The notes under the pieces were generated by a model. The model was not told the origin of the DNA, made no database searches, and saw nothing but the letters and a program-made list of their open reading frames with translations. A DNA stretch of 64,000 nt from SIG480 sp045537045 (GTDB lineage Bacteria; Bacillota; Clostridia; Oscillospirales; JAAYXM01): positions 1 to 64,000 of the forward strand of contig JAZSOS010000040.1 of assembly GCA_045537045.1 (NCBI GenBank). Direction: 5' to 3'. Positions 33,849 to 41,624 of this stretch are shown one piece after another; the first letter of the stretch is position 1, and every line of letters starts with the position of its first letter. The translations under genes were made by a program, and so were the position numbers.

Positions 33849-33925
33849 GGCGGCGTAGCTCAGTTGGCTAGAGCATTCGGTTCATACCCGAACGGTCACT
33901 GGTTCAAGCCCAGCCGCCGCTACCA
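33849..33925 (+). tRNA. tRNA-Met (CAT), elongator type
   Basis: 77 nt with encoded CCA. Acceptor GGCGGCG pairs with CGCCGCT (G1-U72), so it lacks the 1-72 mismatch of initiator tRNA. Anticodon loop TTCATAC with stem TTCGG/CCGAA. A tRNA-Ile2 identity (modified CAT) cannot be fully excluded. Confidence 0.93.
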
Positions 33926-33963
33926 CAGCGGGACTCGGTTTCTCCCCTGTCCCGCTTAAAAAT

Positions 33964-34038
33964 GGCCCGTTGGTCAAGCGGTTAAGACACCGCCCTTTCA
34001 CGGCGGTAACAGGAGTTCGATTCTCCTACGGGTCACCA
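33964..34038 (+). tRNA. tRNA-Glu (anticodon TTC)
   Basis: 75 nt with CCA. Acceptor GGCCCGT pairs with ACGGGTC; anticodon stem CCGCC/GGCGG encloses CTTTCAC (anticodon TTC). Follows tRNA-Met after a short hairpin, AGCGGGAC/GTCCCGCT. Confidence 0.95.
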
Positions 34039-34136
34039 TAGCAAACAGATAAGAAAATGAAACCAATGCGCTTAGCTTTTGTTTTATTTTCTTATTTTTG
34101 TATATAGGATTTTCAATTGAAAGGAGGCTTCTGCAT

Positions 34137-34925
34137 ATGATTCATTTCATCGCATTTTCCGACATGCTGTGTCCATATGATGCTGCAGCGACGGAGAACA
34201 TCCCCCCTGCCTTTGCATCAAAAATAGAATCTATATGCGGCGCCGCCTCCAATTGCAGGTTTATCGCAACGCTCGGCAATACCATTGACGGAAATGCCGA
34301 TGCCGAAAAAAGCGCCTGCCTTTTAAACAACATCCTCAACGCGTTTGACAACACCGCCTCGGTGCATGCGCTTAGGGGTGTTCGAGAGAGCGTTATCCCG
34401 AAGAGTGAGTTTATGCGTGTTGCGGAATACACCATGCGTTACCGCGCGTTTGACGTTTCAGACTACCGATGCATTTTCCTTGATGCCGTAAGTGATGATG
34501 ACGACCGCTTTTACATTGATGATGAACAGCTCGGATGGATTTCCCGCCTTCTCGGCAAATCCCACCGACCGGCAATTATCTTTACCCACATTCCTCTTGC
34601 GGTGTCTCCGGATGAGTCTTCTGCTCAAACATTAAAAAATGCCGATGTGCTTCGTGCGCTTATTGAAAAAAGCAACAAAGTTGCCCTTGTTGTTCAGGCT
34701 GCCGCTTTATCTCCTGCCCACTTTATTTTTCACGGTGTCCCATACATAACGCTTTCCCCCATGTCCGCATCAGACGATATTACGTTCTCGCTCGTCTCCG
34801 TTTCTTCAAAAGGAATAAGCGTAGACGGCTTTGGCACGCAGGAAAGCTATGAAATCCCCAATACCTTTACCAAAAATGAAATCACTTTTTGGGAAAAGAT
34901 AAAAATATTCTTTAGAAAACACTAA
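34137..34925 (+). CDS. Degenerate calcineurin-like metallophosphoesterase
   Basis: 262 aa, start chosen at the ATG with AGGAGG nine bases upstream. The order of elements follows calcineurin-like phosphoesterases, but metal ligands are replaced: the N-terminal DxH is SDML, the GDxxD element reads TLGNTIDG, the GNHE element reads LRGVRESV; only IIFTHIPLAV and the following region look intact. It ends in a basic tail, KNEITFWEKIKIFFRKH. Probably catalytically inactive or changed in activity. Monocistronic, with a terminator 12 bp after the stop. Confidence 0.6.
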   Translation: MIHFIAFSDMLCPYDAAATENIPPAFASKIESICGAASNCRFIATLGNTIDGNADAEKSACLLNNILNAFDNTASVHALRGVRESVIPKSEFMRVAEYTMRYRAFDVSDYRCIFLDAVSDDDDRFYIDDEQLGWISRLLGKSHRPAIIFTHIPLAVSPDESSAQTLKNADVLRALIEKSNKVALVVQAAALSPAHFIFHGVPYITLSPMSASDDITFSLVSVSSKGISVDGFGTQESYEIPNTFTKNEITFWEKIKIFFRKH

Positions 34926-34936
34926 TAATAGCAATA

Positions 34937-34977
34937 AATAAGCGGTGTGGCTTTTAATTAAAGCCACACCGCTTATT
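34937..34977. terminator. Terminator after the phosphoesterase-like gene
   Basis: AATAAGCGGTGTGGCTTT pairs perfectly with AAAGCCACACCGCTTATT around a 5-base loop. No long T-run, but stem strength and position fit a terminator. Confidence 0.75.
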
Positions 34978-35038
34978 GTCAAAGGAATGACTCCCGGCAG
35001 CTACTGAAGCAGGAAATAAAGGAAAAAGGCAATAACAC

Positions 35039-35067
35039 TTGATTTTTTGGGCGATTTGCGGTACAAT
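35039..35067 (+). promoter_or_regulatory. Promoter of the EamA transporter gene
   Basis: TTGATT (35039-35044), 17-base spacer, TACAAT (35062-35067). This places the upstream in-frame ATG at 35047 inside the promoter and supports the TTG start at 35101. Confidence 0.8.
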
Positions 35068-35100
35068 ACTTGGGAACATAACGAAAAGAGGTACTGTAAA

Positions 35101-36027
35101 TTGCAAAGCAAATCAAACAAATTATTCACCAATCCGTATTTTGTGACCTTTGCGGCACTTCTGTGCTGCGCGCTTTGGGGCAGCGCAACCCCGTTTATAA
35201 AAATAGGGTATGAGCTTATTCTCCCCGTGCGCAATGTCCCGTCAACCATTCTGTTTGCTGGTGTACGGTTCTTCCTTGCCGGCATTCTTACCATTCTTAT
35301 TTACAGCATTGCGCGGAAGAAATTTCTTTTTCCCGCGAAACGTAACTGGGACAAAGTTCTAACCGTCAGCGCATTTCAGACCGTTCTGCAGTACATATTC
35401 TTCTACATAGGTCTTGCTAACACTTCCGGTGTTAAGGGTACGGTAATCAGCGGCTGCAACGTTTTCTGTTCAATTCTCATCGCAAGTCTTCTCTTCCGTC
35501 AGGAAAAGCTTACGGCAAAAAAAATAATCGCCTGCATTGTTGGCTTTGCGGGGATTATCATTATCAATATGAACGGTCTTGATTTTAATATGAACTTTTT
35601 CGGCGACGGCTTTGTATTCTTCTCCACCGTATGCTACGGAATGTCATCCACGCTTATCAAGATTTATTCCAAGGATGAAGATCCGGTTATCATCAGCGGA
35701 TATCAGTTTGCCATCGGCGGACTTCTAATGGCAATAGGCGGCCTTACCTTTGGCGGCGTGATTGAGCTTAATGGTTCCGCAGCAATCGGCGTTCTTATCT
35801 ATCTCGCACTTCTTTCGGCAATCGCATACTCGCTCTGGGGTGTGCTTTTAAAGTTCAACTCCGTTTCAAAAGTAACGGTTTTCAGCTTTATGATTCCCGT
35901 TTTCGGGGTGCTTCTGTCCTCGCTTCTTCTTTCCGAGCAGAGCAATGTTTCCCCGATAAATCTCGTAATCACACTCGTTTTAATCTGCACGGGAATACTT
36001 CTTCTCAACTATAAAAAAGAAAAATAA
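35101..36027 (+). CDS. EamA/DMT family transporter
   Basis: 308-aa membrane protein with ten hydrophobic segments in two EamA repeats (CALWGSATPFIKIGYELI near residue 25; YGMSSTLIKIYSKDED near 185). Drug/metabolite transporters export or import small metabolites; the substrate cannot be told. The start TTG at 35101 has AAGAGG about nine bases ahead and lies about 25 bp after the predicted transcription start. Confidence 0.85.
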   Translation: MQSKSNKLFTNPYFVTFAALLCCALWGSATPFIKIGYELILPVRNVPSTILFAGVRFFLAGILTILIYSIARKKFLFPAKRNWDKVLTVSAFQTVLQYIFFYIGLANTSGVKGTVISGCNVFCSILIASLLFRQEKLTAKKIIACIVGFAGIIIINMNGLDFNMNFFGDGFVFFSTVCYGMSSTLIKIYSKDEDPVIISGYQFAIGGLLMAIGGLTFGGVIELNGSAAIGVLIYLALLSAIAYSLWGVLLKFNSVSKVTVFSFMIPVFGVLLSSLLLSEQSNVSPINLVITLVLICTGILLLNYKKEK

Positions 36028-36241
36028 TCATGGAATGTTAAAAAGCTCCGGATCTAAAATGCCGCCTTAAGCGCCAAGCGGAAATAAATTACAGCGAAAT
36101 CACAGGCAAGACGTAGCGTGCAAAATTTTAATTTTGCCATTAGCGGAAGTTTCTGTGATGAGCGCAATGCTTTATCCGCTGCGCGCACAGCGGCAAAAGC
36201 GTGGGGTTACAAAGGGGTCCGCAAGAGGATCCCTTTGATTA
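36028..36241. other. Structured intergenic sequence, possible dispersed repeat
   Basis: 214 bp with several inverted repeats: GCAAAATT-TTA-ATTTTGC near 36119, ATCACAG near 36098 against CTGTGAT near 36152, CGCTGCGCGCACAGCGG near 36177, and AAAGGGGTCC-GCAA-GAGGATCCCTTT near 36211. The last could end transcripts from both sides. No reading frame with a ribosome binding site. It resembles structured intergenic repeats of gut Clostridia, but only one copy is in the window. Confidence 0.45.
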
Positions 36242-37420
36242 TTAATACCTAATCACCCACGACGCAATTTTTCGAAAAGCTCTGTACAACGGGTTTTCCA
36301 ATTCTTTCCCAGCATCGCGAAGCTTTCCTCTTATGTCAATATTCTGCGGGCAATGTTGCTCGCATTTTCCGCAGCCGATGCAGTTAGACGCGGCTGTGGA
36401 ATTTTTCCGCATTGCCGTACACATAAAATAGTCACGCATACCGGCAAACTTGCTGTCAGAATACACCCTGTTGTACGCAGCAAACACGCCCGGTATATCC
36501 ACACCCTTCGGGCACGGCACGCAATATCGGCATCCAGTACACGCAACTTTCATACCCGCGTTTATCGCGCCCACAACATTTGAGAGCATCTTCTCATCCG
36601 CATCCGTCAGCTCACCGATACGCGCTGAATCTGCCACGCGGCAGTTTTCCTCCAGCATTTCCATCGAATTCATTCCCGAGAGAACCGTCGTAACCTCCGG
36701 CTGATTCCACAGCCAGCGGAAAGACCACTCGGCGGGTGTGTATTTCGGCGTATGCTCCCTAAAAATACGCATTGCCTCTTCCGGCAGACGGTTTACGAGC
36801 TTTCCGCCACGCAAAGGCTCCATAATCATAACCGGAAGTCCCTTCTTATTTGCGTGCAAAAGCCCTTTGCGTCCCGCCTGGGTATTCTCATCCATATAAT
36901 TATACTGAATCATACAGAAATCCCAGTCGTACACATCAACAAGAGAACAGAACATTTCGGAATTGCCATGGTACGAAAAACCTATCTGACGAATTTTTCC
37001 GCTTGCCTTTTTATCTGCAATCCACTCTTTTATACCAAGCCCGCAAAGGCGCTCCCACGTAGCTGTGTCCGTAAGCATATGCATAAGGTAATAATCTATA
37101 TAATCCGTGCGAAGACGGAAAAGCTGTTCATTAAACAGACGGTCAAGATCCTCACGGGTTTTGATTAGATAATGCGGAAGCTTTGTTGCAATATTTATCT
37201 TTTTGCGGAGATTGTTTTTCTCAAAAATCTCTCCGACTAAAACTTCGTTTCCGGGGTAGATATACGCCGTATCAAAATAGTTCACGCCCAGTTTATACGC
37301 TGACAAAATTTCGCGCTCTGCCTCGTCAAAATCAAACTTGCCCATTTTCTTTTTAAAGCGCATACACCCAAAAGCCAGAGCGGATATGTCATTTCCGTAT
37401 TTATCCTTGCGATATTGCAT
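36242..37420 (-). CDS. Aldo/keto reductase with C-terminal 4Fe-4S clusters
   Basis: 392 aa. Residues 1-290 form an aldo/keto reductase barrel (ALAFGCMRFKKK, VNYFDTAYIYPGNE with the catalytic D and Y, DYYLMHMLTD with H, PVMIMEPLRGGKLV). Residues 300-375 add ferredoxin-like cysteines: CTGCRYCVPCPKGVDIP and CIGCGKCEQHCPQNIDIRGKL. This fused type is common in anaerobes; the physiological substrate is unknown. It has its own promoter and is followed by the structured intergenic region. Confidence 0.9.
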   Translation of the reverse strand: MQYRKDKYGNDISALAFGCMRFKKKMGKFDFDEAEREILSAYKLGVNYFDTAYIYPGNEVLVGEIFEKNNLRKKINIATKLPHYLIKTREDLDRLFNEQLFRLRTDYIDYYLMHMLTDTATWERLCGLGIKEWIADKKASGKIRQIGFSYHGNSEMFCSLVDVYDWDFCMIQYNYMDENTQAGRKGLLHANKKGLPVMIMEPLRGGKLVNRLPEEAMRIFREHTPKYTPAEWSFRWLWNQPEVTTVLSGMNSMEMLEENCRVADSARIGELTDADEKMLSNVVGAINAGMKVACTGCRYCVPCPKGVDIPGVFAAYNRVYSDSKFAGMRDYFMCTAMRKNSTAASNCIGCGKCEQHCPQNIDIRGKLRDAGKELENPLYRAFRKIASWVIRY

Positions 37421-37453
37421 TTTTTCTCCTCCTTATCAACGAATCCTGTAATT

Positions 37454-37482
37454 ATTATAATTCAACTCTATACGTTTTTCAA
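37454..37482 (-). promoter_or_regulatory. Promoter of the aldo/keto reductase gene
   Basis: On the minus strand: TTGAAA (37477-37482), 17-base spacer, TATAAT (37454-37459). Confidence 0.8.
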
Positions 37483-37551
37483 CGTTTTTCCGAACATGTC
37501 CGTCCTCAAATTTATTTCTGTAAAAAAATTTGGGAAATTTGAAAAAAAGAC

Positions 37552-37580
37552 TTGATTTTTTTCTCGCGATGTGTTATTAT
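37552..37580 (+). promoter_or_regulatory. Promoter of tRNA-Arg(ACG)
   Basis: TTGATT (37552-37557), 17-base spacer, TATTAT (37575-37580), 23 bp before the tRNA. Confidence 0.75.
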
Positions 37581-37603
37581 AGTTAAGCTGTTTGGAAAGA
37601 TAT

Positions 37604-37680
37604 GCGCTGCTAGCTCAGCTGGATAGAGCGTCTGGCTACGGACCAGAAGGTCGGGGATTCGAATTCTCCGCAGCGCGCCA
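37604..37680 (+). tRNA. tRNA-Arg (anticodon ACG)
   Basis: 77 nt with encoded CCA. Acceptor GCGCTGC pairs with GCAGCGC; anticodon stem TCTGG/CCAGA encloses CTACGGA (anticodon ACG, read as ICG); T arm GGGGA-TTCGAAT-TCTCC. Confidence 0.96.
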
Positions 37681-37689
37681 CGGCATTTA

Positions 37690-37726
37690 AAAGGGACTTG
37701 AGAGAAATCTCAAGTCCCTTTCTTTT
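37690..37726. terminator. Bidirectional terminator between tRNA-Arg and nadA
   Basis: AAAGGGACTTGAGA and TCTCAAGTCCCTTT with a GAAA loop, followed by a T-rich run on the plus strand. Confidence 0.88.
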
Positions 37727-37734
37727 TGTCTTTT

Positions 37735-38646
37735 TTACCCGAGCATTCTGTCGATGCAAACTCTCGCGCGCCTCATCACGTCGTCGGAGAGGATGATTTC
37801 CTCACCGCCATCACCTCGTACGCAATCGTATACATCAATAAGCGTGGTAAGGCGCATATCCTTGCAGACGCAGTTTTTCGAGAGAGCATAAAACTTCTTG
37901 TCCGGATGCTCAAACTGCAAATGCTGGACAATGGAATTGTCAGTACCAATTATAAATTCACGCGCATCGCTTTCCCCTGCAAACTTCATAATTCCCGTGG
38001 TGCTTCCCGCATAATCCGAGCGCTCGGTAACCTCTTTTTTACATTCGGGGTGTACTAAAAGCAGTGCCTCCGGATGTGCTTCTCTTGCTTTTTTCACGTC
38101 ATCAGGCGTAATCTGCATATGTACGGGGCATCCACCGTCAATAAACTTAAAGTTCTTCTCGGGAAGCTGCTTTTCAAGCCACGAGCCGAGATTGCAGTCG
38201 GGAATGAACAGAATATCCTTTTGCGGCAGGTTTTTTACGACTTCAAGCGCCGAAGCGCTTGTGACACACACATCACATTCGCATTTAAGCTCGGACGTGG
38301 TGTTTATGTACGCAACAACGGCATAGCCCGGATTCTCTGTACGGAGTTTTTTAAGCTCCTCTGCTGTCATCTGCTCTGCCATGGGGCATCCGGCTTGCGT
38401 ATGCGATAAAATAACCTTTTTTTCCGGAGACAGAATTTTCGCAGTTTCCGCCATAAAGCGCACTCCGCACATAAGAATTGTTTTCTGCTCTGCCTTTGCT
38501 GCAAGCTTGCTCAGCGCAAAAGAGTCACCGACGAAATCCGCAACCTCAAGAACATCCTGTGTCTGATACGCATGGGCAAGGATGCAAACATCCCGCTCCT
38601 TTTTTAGCCTTATTATCTCGTTCTGAATATCCTTAGTTGTACGCAA
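37735..38646 (-). CDS. nadA: Quinolinate synthase A
   Basis: 4Fe-4S enzyme that condenses iminoaspartate with dihydroxyacetone phosphate to quinolinate in NAD synthesis. 303 aa. Motifs: ILAHAYQTQDVLEVADFVGDS near residue 22, MCGVRFMAETAKIL (cluster cysteine near 76), AYINTTSELKCECDVCVTSASA (the ECDVC region), FIPDCNLGSW, VHPECKKEV (cluster cysteine) and LSKNCVCKDMRLTTL (third cluster cysteine). Start TTG at 38646 has GGAGGG six bases ahead; no ATG fits. The usual partners nadB and nadC are not adjacent. Confidence 0.95.
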   Translation of the reverse strand: MRTTKDIQNEIIRLKKERDVCILAHAYQTQDVLEVADFVGDSFALSKLAAKAEQKTILMCGVRFMAETAKILSPEKKVILSHTQAGCPMAEQMTAEELKKLRTENPGYAVVAYINTTSELKCECDVCVTSASALEVVKNLPQKDILFIPDCNLGSWLEKQLPEKNFKFIDGGCPVHMQITPDDVKKAREAHPEALLLVHPECKKEVTERSDYAGSTTGIMKFAGESDAREFIIGTDNSIVQHLQFEHPDKKFYALSKNCVCKDMRLTTLIDVYDCVRGDGGEEIILSDDVMRRARVCIDRMLG

Positions 38647-38703
38647 AATAATCCCTCCAAGCCTATTTATTATAATCCGCTTTCGCCGCAATGTCAATAA
38701 AAG

Positions 38704-38727
38704 TTTACACATATGTTTACACATATG
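38704..38727. repeat. Tandem 12-bp repeat upstream of nadA, candidate operator
   Basis: TTTACACATATG occurs twice head to tail and is followed by TTTGC. Each copy contains the palindromic core ACATATGT. It lies about 60 bp upstream of the nadA start, where a NAD-pathway repressor could act. No clear promoter boxes were found. Confidence 0.45.
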
Positions 38728-38775
38728 TTTGCTTTTTCGAGTTTTAAACAATCTGTAACAATATGCTTATCCGGC

Positions 38776-38804
38776 TTGAAAGAGGGGAATAATTGTAGTA
38801 AAAT
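38776..38804 (+). promoter_or_regulatory. Promoter of the structured leader and zinc-ribbon gene
   Basis: TTGAAA (38776-38781), 17-base spacer, TAAAAT (38799-38804). Predicted transcription start near 38811, about five bases before the left arm of the 279-bp inverted-repeat element. Confidence 0.7.
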
Positions 38805-38815
38805 GTAATCACAAC

Positions 38816-39094
38816 ATAAGCAGTTGCGTCAGTATCTGAACCCGCCTAAAACAAGTAAAATAGCCGTTTTTCTTCGTTGTCGGTCTTGAAATACGAAAGT
38901 ATTCCTGCGACCTGCCGTCTCGAAAAACAACAATTTTTCATTGTTTTAGGTTCAAAAAATTTTCGGTGCTGCAGTTTTGCGTCAATGCGAGGTAAAAACG
39001 CAGCTAATGCTGACGCATTTGCGAGTATTTTAACAAAGCAGTGGCGCAAAAATACGCACCCAAAACGGGTTCGGATACTGTCGCAACTGCTTAT
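38816..39094 (+). repeat. 279-bp element with terminal inverted repeats (copy A), leader of the next gene
   Basis: The left end TAAGCAGTTGCGTCAGTATC and following bases to 38844 pair with the right end 39066-39093 (26 of 28 positions). The interior has a second hairpin, AATACGAAAGTATT, at about 38888. The element fills the region from transcription start to 17 bp before the ATG at 39111, so it should be transcribed as a large structured 5' leader. A related element of 280 bp is at 61071-61350. An 11-bp direct repeat, TGCTTATCCGG, flanks the unit (38764 and 39088). Confidence 0.7.
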
Positions 39095-39110
39095 CCGGAG
39101 GATTGTTCTT

Positions 39111-39524
39111 ATGCGCGGTTTTTTTCAAAGATTTAACAACACTGTCCAGCGGTTTATGTACGGACGCTACGGCGTTGACGAGTTCGGCTCGTTTTTGCTC
39201 ATAACCGGTATGGTTCTGGCTTTTCTTTCTTTGTTCCGCCTTTTTTTCTGGCTCAGCATTCCGGCGCTTGCTATACTTATCTGGTCATATGTACGTATAT
39301 TTTCAAAGAACTTTGCAAAGCGGCAGAGCGAGCTTGCAAAATACTGGCGAATCCGCTCGCGCGTGCGCGATAAGCTGGCTTTCTGGAAAAGCAAAATGAA
39401 GGATAAAAACCACCGCTATTACCGTTGTAAGCTTTGCAGAACGGTTATGCGCGTACCCCGCGGCAAGGGCAAAATTGAGATAACCTGCCCGAAATGCAGA
39501 AGCAGGATAATTAAAAAGACATAA
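39111..39524 (+). CDS. Small membrane protein with C-terminal zinc ribbon
   Basis: 137 aa. Residues 1-30 are basic-amphipathic, one long hydrophobic stretch spans about 28-62 (FLLITGMVLAFLSLFRLFFWLSIPALAILIW, likely a helical hairpin), then a basic helix. The C-terminus holds CKLC and CPKC separated by MRVPRGKGKIEIT, a typical zinc ribbon. Start ATG with GGAGG nine bases ahead. Similar proteins are conserved in Clostridia without assigned function. Expressed behind the structured leader described above. Confidence 0.7.
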   Translation: MRGFFQRFNNTVQRFMYGRYGVDEFGSFLLITGMVLAFLSLFRLFFWLSIPALAILIWSYVRIFSKNFAKRQSELAKYWRIRSRVRDKLAFWKSKMKDKNHRYYRCKLCRTVMRVPRGKGKIEITCPKCRSRIIKKT

Positions 39525-39529
39525 GATAT

Positions 39530-39576
39530 GGGACGTACCTGAATGTGTTTCTCACATTCCCGTACGTCCCTTTTTT
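39530..39576. terminator. Terminator between the zinc-ribbon gene and the V-ATPase operon
   Basis: GGGACGTAC...GTACGTCCC outer stem with an inner GAATGTG/CACATTC stem and TTTTTT on the plus strand. Mainly serves the zinc-ribbon gene. Confidence 0.85.
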
Positions 39577-39584
39577 GTGTTTTG

Positions 39585-40232
39585 TTACTTATTCTTCTGC
39601 AGTTGTTCTTTAATCATCATATCCTTGACCTTCATAAGGCGGGTGAGGTTTCCGCGCTCATTTTCGTCAAGCTTCATGGTTATCATGCGTATCGTTTCTG
39701 CGAGCTGCGGTATCATAACATACTCAAGCGCATTTACGCGTCTGCGCGTTTTTTCAATCTCCTGCGCAAGAAGCTGGGCAGATTTTTCCACCTCGGCAAG
39801 GCGCAGAAGCTTCGGCAAAAGACGCGCAAGACCGTCCACCGCATCGTCAAGCTCACCGGATGTCATCGCATAGCCGTAAGGATACACCGATTTACCGTCA
39901 CTTTCCGAAAATGAAAATTCCGGAACGTCAACGCTCATTATGTTCTTATATGATATGTCAAGCTCTACTGACTTTGTCGGACACATAAGCGACTGCTCCA
40001 TCATCTCAGGAGACATAACAGCTCCCGCAACGGCAAAGCCACGGTTTGCCACGGAGATTTCGCGCTCTACCTCAGCGCGAAGCTCTTTGTTCTCGCGGAT
40101 GATGTCGAGAAAACGCTTCATCAACTCGTCGCGCTTGTCTTTTAAAAGCTTGTGACCTCGGCGCGCTGTAACAAGACGGTTTTTAAGCCGCTTTAGCTCC
40201 ATACGCGTCGGGTTAACATTCATTGTTGCCAT
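39585..40232 (-). CDS. atpD: V-type ATPase subunit D
   Basis: Central rotor shaft subunit of the V1 sector, 215 aa. It starts MATMNVNPTRMELKRLKNRLVTARRGHKLLKDKRDELMKRF, the hallmark of subunit D, and has a long coiled C-terminal helix ending RVNALEYVMIPQLAETIRMITMKLDENERGNLTRLMKVKDMM. Last gene of the operon H-I-K-E-C-F-A-B-D, 12 bp after subunit B. Confidence 0.95.
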   Translation of the reverse strand: MATMNVNPTRMELKRLKNRLVTARRGHKLLKDKRDELMKRFLDIIRENKELRAEVEREISVANRGFAVAGAVMSPEMMEQSLMCPTKSVELDISYKNIMSVDVPEFSFSESDGKSVYPYGYAMTSGELDDAVDGLARLLPKLLRLAEVEKSAQLLAQEIEKTRRRVNALEYVMIPQLAETIRMITMKLDENERGNLTRLMKVKDMMIKEQLQKNK

Positions 40233-40244
40233 AGGAAAAACTCC

Positions 40245-41624
40245 TTAAGCCTTATTTTCCGGCAGATATTTTTCAATAAACTCAGGCTTTATACGCTTAA
40301 GCTCTGACTTCGGAAGGATAGAAAGAAGCTCCCAGCCGAGGTTCAATGTCTCCTCAATCGAACGGTTTTCGTCATAGCCTTGGCTTACATAACGAAGCTC
40401 AAACTGCTCGGAGAACTTTGCGTACAGCTTATCAATATCGGAAAGCGCCGCCTCACCGAGAATTGTCATAAGCTCCTTTGCCTCTTTTCCGCGTGCATAT
40501 GCGGCAAAAAGCTGGTTCATCGTGCCTGCGTGATCCTCACGCGTTTTTCCATCACCGATTCCCTTATCCTTAAGACGGGAAAGTGACGGAAGAACATCAA
40601 CCGGCGGAAGAACATTCTTTCGATAAAGCTCACGCGAGAGAATAATCTGCCCCTCAGTGATATATCCCGTAAGGTCAGGGATAGGATGCGTCTTATCATC
40701 CTCGGGCATTGAAAGAATCGGAATCATTGTTATTGAACCCTCGCTGTCGAGGTTTCTTCCTGCGCGCTCATACATCGTTGCAAGGTCAGTGTAGAGATAA
40801 CCCGGATATCCGCGGCGTCCCGGAACTTCCTTACGCGCCGCCGAAACCTCACGGAGTGCCTCGGCGTAGTTTGTGATGTCAGTCATAATGACAAGAACGT
40901 GCATATCTTTCTCGAATGCCAGATACTCCGCCGCTGTAAGTGCCATACGGGGAGTAGAGATACGCTCAATCGCGGGGTCGTTTGCAAGGTTTATAAAGAG
41001 CACGGTGCGGTCAATCGCGCCTGTACGCTTAAAGTCTGAAATAAAGAAGTCTGCTTCTTCAAATGTGATACCAATAGCGGCAAACACAACGGCAAACTTT
41101 GCATCGGCACGCAAAACCTTCGCCTGACGCGCAATCTGTGCGGCAAGCTGTGCGTGCGGAAGACCGGAGCCGGAGAAAATAGGCAGCTTCTGTCCGCGGA
41201 CAAGGGTGTTAAGCCCGTCGATTGTGGAAATACCGGTCTGGATAAACTCATCGGGGTAGTTGCGCGATGCAGGATTCATCGGTGTGCCATTTATATTGCG
41301 GCGCTCCTCCGGAAGAATTTCCGGACCTCCGTCACGCGGTCTGCCCATTCCGTCAAAAACACGACCGAGCATATCCTCTGAAACGCCAAGCTCTATTCCG
41401 TGACCGAGAAAGCGCACGGAGCTTGCGGCAAGGTTTATTCCCGCACTGCTTTCAAAAAGCTGAACCAAAACATCCGAGCCGTTGACCTCAAGAACCTTGC
41501 AACGGCGGCGCTCGCCGTTCGGAAGCTCGACCTCGCCAAGCTCGTCATATGCAACGCCCGTTACATCCTTTACAAGCATAAGGGGGCCTGTAACCTCTTG
41601 GATAGTACGATATTCCTTAAGCAT
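40245..41624 (-). CDS. atpB: V-type ATPase subunit B
   Basis: Non-catalytic nucleotide-binding-fold subunit of the V1 hexamer, 459 aa. Contains GRVFDGMGRPRDGGPEI, MNPASRNYPDEFIQTGISTIDGLNTLVRGQKLPIFSGSGLPHAQLAAQIARQA and VPGRRGYPGYLYTDLATMYERAGR. No intact Walker A lysine is present, as expected for B. It ends one base into the frame of subunit A, so translation is likely coupled. Confidence 0.96.
   Translation of the reverse strand: MLKEYRTIQEVTGPLMLVKDVTGVAYDELGEVELPNGERRRCKVLEVNGSDVLVQLFESSAGINLAASSVRFLGHGIELGVSEDMLGRVFDGMGRPRDGGPEILPEERRNINGTPMNPASRNYPDEFIQTGISTIDGLNTLVRGQKLPIFSGSGLPHAQLAAQIARQAKVLRADAKFAVVFAAIGITFEEADFFISDFKRTGAIDRTVLFINLANDPAIERISTPRMALTAAEYLAFEKDMHVLVIMTDITNYAEALREVSAARKEVPGRRGYPGYLYTDLATMYERAGRNLDSEGSITMIPILSMPEDDKTHPIPDLTGYITEGQIILSRELYRKNVLPPVDVLPSLSRLKDKGIGDGKTREDHAGTMNQLFAAYARGKEAKELMTILGEAALSDIDKLYAKFSEQFELRYVSQGYDENRSIEETLNLGWELLSILPKSELKRIKPEFIEKYLPENKA

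Noticed and set aside
38877..39110. In-frame upstream extension of the zinc-ribbon protein
   Set aside because: It runs through the inverted-repeat element, lacks a ribosome binding site, and GGAGG precedes the ATG at 39111.
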